In this document: piece by piece, positions 59,950 to 64,000 of the stretch
How the letters are laid out: the number at the start of each line of letters is the position of its first letter
Numbering within the stretch: the first letter of the stretch is position 1
Assembly: GCF_004764705.1 (NCBI RefSeq)
Contig: NZ_SHLX01000037.1
Span: forward strand, 16,572 to 80,571
Direction: 5' to 3'
Length of the DNA: 64,000 nt
Source: Paenibacillus cymbidii
Lineage (GTDB): Bacteria > Bacillota > Bacilli > Paenibacillales > NBRC-103111
Program-made: the position numbers and the translations under genes
Notes under the pieces: generated by a model
Database searches by the model: none
What the model was told of the DNA's origin: nothing
Seen by the model: only the letters and a program-made list of their open reading frames with translations

Positions 59950-60780
59950 TTACTCTTCGCGCAGCATAGCGGCCGCAGCCACCGCATCGGCCTGACCGTG
60001 CACGATCGCCATCAGCGCCTTCGTCATCCGTGCCGGCGCGCGATGCTGCACGACGTTGCGGCCGTACACGATGCCCGACGCCCCTTGCTGCATGATGGCA
60101 TACGTGCGCTCCAGCACTTCCTCGTCGGAGGCGAGCCCGCCGCCGCGCACGAGCACCGGGATGCCCGAGGCCGCCTCAACGACCCGGTGGTACTCCGTCA
60201 CGTCATCGCACGGGTCGGCTTTAATCAAGTCGGCGCCGAGCTCGACGGCCTGACGGACAAGCGGCACGATTTTGCCGAGATCGCCGTCGACCATGTAACC
60301 GCCATGCGTTTCGTTCGGCTGCATGACGAGCGGCTCCACCATCATCGGCATGCCGAACCGCTCGCACGCCGGCTTGAGCGCACATACGTTGCGCAGCGAT
60401 TCGTGATAAAGCTCCGGCCGCCCCGGCAGCAGCAGCAAATTGACGACGACGCACGCCGCGTCCAGCGCCACCGCCTGTTCGACCGCATCCGGAATCAAAT
60501 GGCTGAATAAATGCGGCGGCAGCTGGCGGTTATAGAAATTGCCCGCGTCCGTGCGCATGACGAGCGACGGCTTCTGTTTGCCCGGGATCCGCTGCAGGAA
60601 CCGGGCCTGGCCGACCGTCAGCTGTACGGCGTCCGGGCCGGCGTCGACGATCGTGGCGACGGCTTGTTCGATATTTTCGATCCCGCTCAGAAAGGAGCCT
60701 TCATTAAAAAAGCCGTGGTCGATCGCCACGTCGAAACATTTGCCATCCTGCGCGAACAATCTGTTTAGTCTTGGTTTCAT
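59950..60780 (-). CDS. Class I aldolase, LsrF/DhnA family
   Basis: 276-aa TIM-barrel class I aldolase of the fructose-bisphosphate aldolase/LsrF (DeoC-like) superfamily. The Schiff-base lysine is K187 in GADLIKADPCDD; FDVAIDHGFFN at the N-terminus and VLVRGGGLASDEEVL (phosphate-binding loop) plus GASGIVYGRNVVQH near the C-terminus are family hallmarks. It probably cleaves a phosphorylated ketose or diketose. Its ATG overlaps the stop of the DeoR regulator (ATGA), and the isomerase follows 91 bp on. Confidence 0.9.
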   Translation of the reverse strand: MKPRLNRLFAQDGKCFDVAIDHGFFNEGSFLSGIENIEQAVATIVDAGPDAVQLTVGQARFLQRIPGKQKPSLVMRTDAGNFYNRQLPPHLFSHLIPDAVEQAVALDAACVVVNLLLLPGRPELYHESLRNVCALKPACERFGMPMMVEPLVMQPNETHGGYMVDGDLGKIVPLVRQAVELGADLIKADPCDDVTEYHRVVEAASGIPVLVRGGGLASDEEVLERTYAIMQQGASGIVYGRNVVQHRAPARMTKALMAIVHGQADAVAAAAMLREE

Positions 60781-61613
60781 TCTTCTCCCCGCCCTTGCGA
60801 TGTCTTTGCCTGACGATTACTCGCTTTCACGATCTCAACCTGATGATCGCTGCAAAATTGCTCGATTTCCTTGTCGGCCACGTCATCGGTAATGATGCGA
60901 TGCACCTGATCGAGCGATGCGTACGACGCAAGCGAACGGACGCCAAACTTGCTGCGGTCGACGACCACATTCGCTTCTTTGGCCTGCAGGGCGGCCATCC
61001 GTTTGATTTGCAGCTCGAAAATGTTCGAATTGCTGAACCCGTGCTCCACCGTTACGCCGGTAGCGGAAATAAAGGCGCGGTCGAAAGCGTACCTGCGCAG
61101 CGCCTCCTCCGTGCCCGGACCGACGAGCGATGACGAACCTTCCCATAACATGCCGCCAAGCACAATTACCTTCATGCTTCTGCTCCGGCTCTGCAGCTCG
61201 GTGACGATGCTGATTGCGTGCGTGACGACGGTAATCGGCAGTTCGGGATCGAGATAACGCGCTACTTGCAGCGTGGTAGTCCCCGAGTCGAGAAAAATCG
61301 ACTCCCCCGGCCTCACAAGAGCGGCGGCAGCTTTACCGATGCGCTCCTTTTCGTCGCTCATCGTATGTTCCCGTTTGCTCATCGACACGTCGTGCGACTG
61401 CGACAGCACGGCGCCTCCAAACGTGCGGTGCAGCACGCCTTTCCGCTCCAGCTTCTCCAGATCGCGCCGGATTGTCACTTCCGTCACGTCGAACCGTTTG
61501 CTGAGCTCGTTTAATTTCACTTGGCCTTCGCGAACGATCCACTGGAAAATGTCATCCTGCCGTTTGTTAAGCTCAAGTGGTTCCCTTTTATCGTCTGGCG
61601 GATAACCATTCAT
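60777..61613 (-). CDS. DeoR/GlpR family transcriptional regulator
   Basis: 278-aa repressor of sugar metabolism. The N-terminal DeoR helix-turn-helix reads RQDDIFQWIVREGQVKLNELSKRFDVTEVTIRRDLEKLERKGVLHRTFGGAV. The DeoRC sensor domain has FLDSGTTTLQVARYL, TVVTHAISIVTEL, VIVLGGMLW and ADKEIEQF. Effectors are usually phosphorylated sugars. The ATG at 61613 is used because GAGAGG lies eight bases upstream; the ATG at 61622 is too close to it. Four copies of an 11-bp motif upstream are likely its operators. It heads the aldolase-isomerase operon. Confidence 0.93.
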   Translation of the reverse strand: MNGYPPDDKREPLELNKRQDDIFQWIVREGQVKLNELSKRFDVTEVTIRRDLEKLERKGVLHRTFGGAVLSQSHDVSMSKREHTMSDEKERIGKAAAALVRPGESIFLDSGTTTLQVARYLDPELPITVVTHAISIVTELQSRSRSMKVIVLGGMLWEGSSSLVGPGTEEALRRYAFDRAFISATGVTVEHGFSNSNIFELQIKRMAALQAKEANVVVDRSKFGVRSLASYASLDQVHRIITDDVADKEIEQFCSDHQVEIVKASNRQAKTSQGRGEE

Positions 61614-61663
61614 CACGAACATCCTCTCATCGTAGGATCAAACATTCCCATGCGGCTTCGGTT

Positions 61664-61753
61664 TATGTTCGTTTCGCAAATTTATGATCGTTTCAAACAT
61701 TATTCTATTAAAATATTATCGTTTTGTCCACAATAGTTTTATAAACGAACATA
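61664..61753. promoter_or_regulatory. Four-copy operator for the DeoR-type repressor
   Basis: TATG(T/A)TCGTTT occurs at 61664-61674, 61683-61693 and, with changes, 61714-61724 (TATTATCGTTT), and inverted at 61743-61753 (AAACGAACATA). The first two are 19 bp apart. The cluster covers the presumed promoter of the DeoR-aldolase-isomerase operon, 50-140 bp upstream of its ATG. Confidence 0.6.
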
Positions 61754-61770
61754 CCATGATAATTTCGAAC

Positions 61771-61805
61771 AAAAAAAACGGTACCCCGACCGGATACCGT
61801 TTCCC
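61771..61805 (-). terminator. Terminator of the nucleoside hydrolase gene
   Basis: AAACGGTA and TACCGTTT form a stem (61776-61803); on the minus strand it is followed by a run of eight T, 30 bp downstream of the gene end at 61835. Confidence 0.85.
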
Positions 61806-61834
61806 CACTTTATATGCCTCGCTTGCTGCTTACG

Positions 61835-62785
61835 TTAGGGGCCATCCCAACCGCTACTTGTTGTTGCCTGCCGCGTTCGCAGCTTCGCAAACAGATCGCG
61901 GAAAATAGGGTCCCGCTTTATTTCGTGCACATACCGGATGAAATGCCGGTTCGTGTCGACGCTCCAGCGGCAATCGTCCGACAGCACCGGGCTGGCGATT
62001 GTGCTGCTCGGCAGCCAGTCCGGCTCGATCAACCAGGCAATCGCCGATATGTCCCAAATGACGCGCGAGTACCCGGCATGGTCGGCCCGGCAGTTCCGGT
62101 ACGTTTCGTGCAAATATTCGCCCACGGGTCCGCTGTTTTTCACATGATCGCGAATCTCCGACAATGTCGTGAGCAGATGGGACGCGACACCCATGCAAGG
62201 GACCAGAACGAGAGGCACGCCGCTGTCCAGCACAAGACGCGAGGCAAACACGTCCTGCTTCAGATTGAACTCCTTCGTATGCGGCCAGTTCAGCGCATGA
62301 CCGCCTAGCCAGACGACCACGATCCGCTCCATGATGCGCGGTTCCATCAGAATCGCCGACGCCACATTCGTGATCGCGCCGATCGCGACCACATACAGCG
62401 GGTCGTCCGGCGATGAAGCCATTGCGCGCCGCACCAGATCGCGTGCCGCTTCGCTTTCGACCGGCGCATCCGCCGCCGGCAAATACTGCTCCGAACCGCG
62501 GAAGATCGGCACCTGGCCGCGTTCGCCCATCAGCGACAATATTTTACGCAGTTCGTTGAAGCTTTTCTCCATGCCGTCCTTTGGCCCGGTCGACAGTTCA
62601 TTGAAGAACGGCGCCGCATAAAACGCCTCCATCCGCAGCCGTTCCGGCGACAGCAACGCATATACGACGGCGAACTGATCGTCGATTTCGTTGAATGTGT
62701 CCGTGTCCAGTACCGCCCTTACCTGCCCGGCCGGCCGTTCCAACCGCCGCAGCAATTCCGCTTGCGCCATGTTCGCGCGTATCAT
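61835..62785 (-). CDS. Nucleoside hydrolase (IunH family)
   Basis: 316-aa N-ribohydrolase that splits nucleosides into base and ribose in the cytoplasm. The calcium-binding DxDxxxDD signature is present as D27, D29, D35 and D36 (VLDTDTFNEIDDQFAVVYAL). YVVAIGAITNVASAIL and VVWLGGHALNW complete the family pattern, and a late D (VIWDISAIAWL) supplies the last metal ligand. The substrate range is unknown. GGAGG precedes the ATG at 62785. It is separated from the DeoR operon by its own terminator and is divergent from an AraC regulator that may control it. Confidence 0.93.
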   Translation of the reverse strand: MIRANMAQAELLRRLERPAGQVRAVLDTDTFNEIDDQFAVVYALLSPERLRMEAFYAAPFFNELSTGPKDGMEKSFNELRKILSLMGERGQVPIFRGSEQYLPAADAPVESEAARDLVRRAMASSPDDPLYVVAIGAITNVASAILMEPRIMERIVVVWLGGHALNWPHTKEFNLKQDVFASRLVLDSGVPLVLVPCMGVASHLLTTLSEIRDHVKNSGPVGEYLHETYRNCRADHAGYSRVIWDISAIAWLIEPDWLPSSTIASPVLSDDCRWSVDTNRHFIRYVHEIKRDPIFRDLFAKLRTRQATTSSGWDGP

Positions 62786-62921
62786 GCTTTTAGCCTCCGT
62801 TTGTTCACGATTTGGTTCTTACATGATAGAATGATAGCAACAATGGCGCGAAAATATTATCCCGATTCGGCCGATTTTTTATCGGATTCGGCTGGTATTG
62901 GCGGGAATTGCGGGGTTGGAT

Positions 62922-63692
62922 ATGCGGCTTGACTTTCTTTATTACGGCTCAAAATCGGCGGGAGCTTACGTGCCGTTCCACGAGCATGAATGCCGCGAGC
63001 TTGTCTACTACGAAAGCGGCCAAGGCCAAACGACAATCGGCGGCGTTCCGTTCGCGTTCCGCGGCGGCACGTTTGCGCTGATCGCTCCGCGCGTGGCGCA
63101 TGACGAACGGCACGCTGCCGATACGCAGCTGCTGTTCATCGGCTTTCGCCTCGCTGAAGCCGCCGCGGTTACGGCGTCAAGCGCCGTCTACGCCGACGAT
63201 GCCAACGGCACGGTGCTGCAGTTGCTGCTGCAGATGAAGGGCGAGTTTGCGCGGCAGCAAGAAGGGTATGCGGAAATGCTCAATCTGTTCGTCGGCCAGC
63301 TGTCGATCGTCCTGCGCCGCGTATTGTCCGGCTCCGCCGGAACCGGCCGCGGCGCCTCCGAGCCGCCGGACAAGCGGCTGCAGTATGCGCGCAACTATAT
63401 GGATGAGCACTACCGGCAAAAAATTTCCGTCGACGCGCTCGCCGACCTGTCCGGCTACAGCTATGATAGGTTCCGTCATTTGTTCAAGGAACTGACGGGA
63501 CTTGCGCCGCTGCAATACTTATACGACAAGCGGATCGCTTACGCCCAAGCGCTGCTGCTGCACTCCTCGGCTTCGGTGTCGGCCGTCGCCGCCGAAGCCG
63601 GCTTCGTGAGCGATGCGCAGTTTTGCAGCATGTTCAAGCGCGAAACCGGACTGACGCCCCGCGCCTTCCGCATTCGGCGGCAGGTCGAGTAA
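62922..63692 (+). CDS. AraC family transcriptional regulator
   Basis: 256-aa regulator with an N-terminal cupin-like sensor (PFHEHECRELVYYESGQGQTTIGGVPFAFRGGTFALIAPRVAHDERH) and a C-terminal AraC DNA-binding domain (KISVDALADLSGYSYDRFRHLFKELTGLAPLQYL... and SVSAVAAEAGFVSDAQFCSMFKRETGLTPRAFR). The ATG at 62922 has GCGGGG upstream; in-frame TTG codons lie earlier. The divergent nucleoside hydrolase gene, 136 bp away, is the likely target. Confidence 0.92.
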   Translation: MRLDFLYYGSKSAGAYVPFHEHECRELVYYESGQGQTTIGGVPFAFRGGTFALIAPRVAHDERHAADTQLLFIGFRLAEAAAVTASSAVYADDANGTVLQLLLQMKGEFARQQEGYAEMLNLFVGQLSIVLRRVLSGSAGTGRGASEPPDKRLQYARNYMDEHYRQKISVDALADLSGYSYDRFRHLFKELTGLAPLQYLYDKRIAYAQALLLHSSASVSAVAAEAGFVSDAQFCSMFKRETGLTPRAFRIRRQVE

Positions 63693-63732
63693 ACGCCCCC
63701 TTGGTTCGGCTGCGGCATGCTCTCTTTTCAAA

Positions 63733-63922
63733 AATAGCCCATAAAAAATGGCCTATTGGCCCGATTTCACTCGCTTCGTCCAAAATAGCCAGTGTATTCG
63801 CTGGCTATTTCCCGCCAACCGCCACAAAATCGTTCGTTTCGCAAAAATAACCATCGATTTCACTGGCTATTTTGCGGCGGCCAGCCGTTTTGGGCGAAAT
63901 AGCCAATAAAACATGGCTTATT
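63733..63922. repeat. Quad-hairpin element, full copy
   Basis: A 63733-63757, B 63784-63809, B' 63846-63871, A' 63898-63922; centres 51.5, 62 and 51.5 bp apart. B has a TG/CG stem base (G-U type intermediate between TG/CA and CG/CG). It lies downstream of the AraC gene and before a terminator at the window edge. Confidence 0.9.
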
Positions 63923-63962
63923 TCGCGCATGGCTCGCCATGCTTCCCTTCGGGACAACAACA

Positions 63963-64000
63963 AAGCAGCCCTCCCTGACTCGCGTCAGAAAAGGCTGCTT
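63963..64000. terminator. Terminator at the window edge
   Basis: AAGCAGCC (63963-63970) pairs with GGCTGCTT (63993-64000), with a smaller CTGAC/GTCAG hairpin inside. The sequence ends at the stem, so the T run and the gene it serves cannot be seen. Confidence 0.6.

Noticed and set aside
1..64000. tRNA or rRNA genes, prophage or intact insertion sequence
   Set aside because: No tRNA-like GGTTCRANTCC context, rRNA sequence, integrase, terminase or transposase was seen on either strand.

Overview
The window looks like chromosomal DNA from a GC-rich, spore-forming Firmicute of the Paenibacillaceae (Paenibacillus/Cohnella type). The evidence is an S-layer-homology surface protein, a CotS-type spore-coat kinase homologue with two glycosyltransferases, YesM/YesN two-component regulators, several lipoprotein sugar-binding proteins, many AraC/DeoR regulators, a split gcvPA/gcvPB glycine decarboxylase, and strong AGGAGG ribosome-binding sites. 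I saw no tRNA, rRNA, CRISPR array, prophage or intact insertion sequence.

Layout. 0-5 kb: the end of a PrsA-like foldase, then an SLH protein and a secreted beta-propeller protein on the minus strand. 4.7-5.7 kb: a Fur-box promoter, a DUF1450 protein, an overlapping 39-aa membrane micropeptide, and ferritin. 6-12 kb: a solute-binding lipoprotein, small enzymes, a YdaT-like protein, and an unusual winged-helix/GyrB-ATPase fusion. 11.7-17 kb: the glycine cleavage system, split into gcvH (minus) and gcvT-gcvPA-gcvPB (plus), each behind its own tandem glycine riboswitch. 17-20.5 kb: the CotS/glycosyltransferase cluster. 21-45 kb: a large carbohydrate locus. It holds a secreted GH-A-type enzyme, a sugar-binding protein, YesN/YesM, a sialidase-like enzyme, an (alpha/alpha)6 glycosidase, an enolase-superfamily dehydratase, an FAD oxidoreductase, a DHDPS-family aldolase, two permeases, then a second operon (GH88, DUF2264, aldo/keto reductase, a possible mutarotase) with a divergent AraC regulator. 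45-58 kb: an RCC1/copper-amine-oxidase-N protein, a giant NTT-HEAT-cNMP protein, an L,D-transpeptidase, a BNR-type lipoprotein, a nitroreductase, a hybrid histidine kinase and an orphan CheR. 58-64 kb: a DeoR-controlled isomerase/aldolase operon, a nucleoside hydrolase and an AraC regulator.

The most striking non-coding signal is a family of 190-bp intergenic elements made of four hairpins (A-B-B'-A') whose centres are always about 51.5, 62 and 51.5 bp apart. There are four full copies, one half copy and one single hairpin. A fifth complete element at 7638-7822 uses a completely different hairpin sequence but keeps the same 51/62/51 geometry. The stems show compensatory changes. I do not recognise this element and regard it as the best candidate for something undescribed.

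Other regulatory signals: a 160-bp MITE-like element occurs twice, one copy lying between the gcvH riboswitch terminator and gcvH. The sugar-binding protein gene and the permease operon 14 kb away share the same promoter architecture, with paired direct repeats 21 bp apart placed exactly 46 bp upstream of the -35, which points to one regulator, probably the YesN-type response regulator between them.
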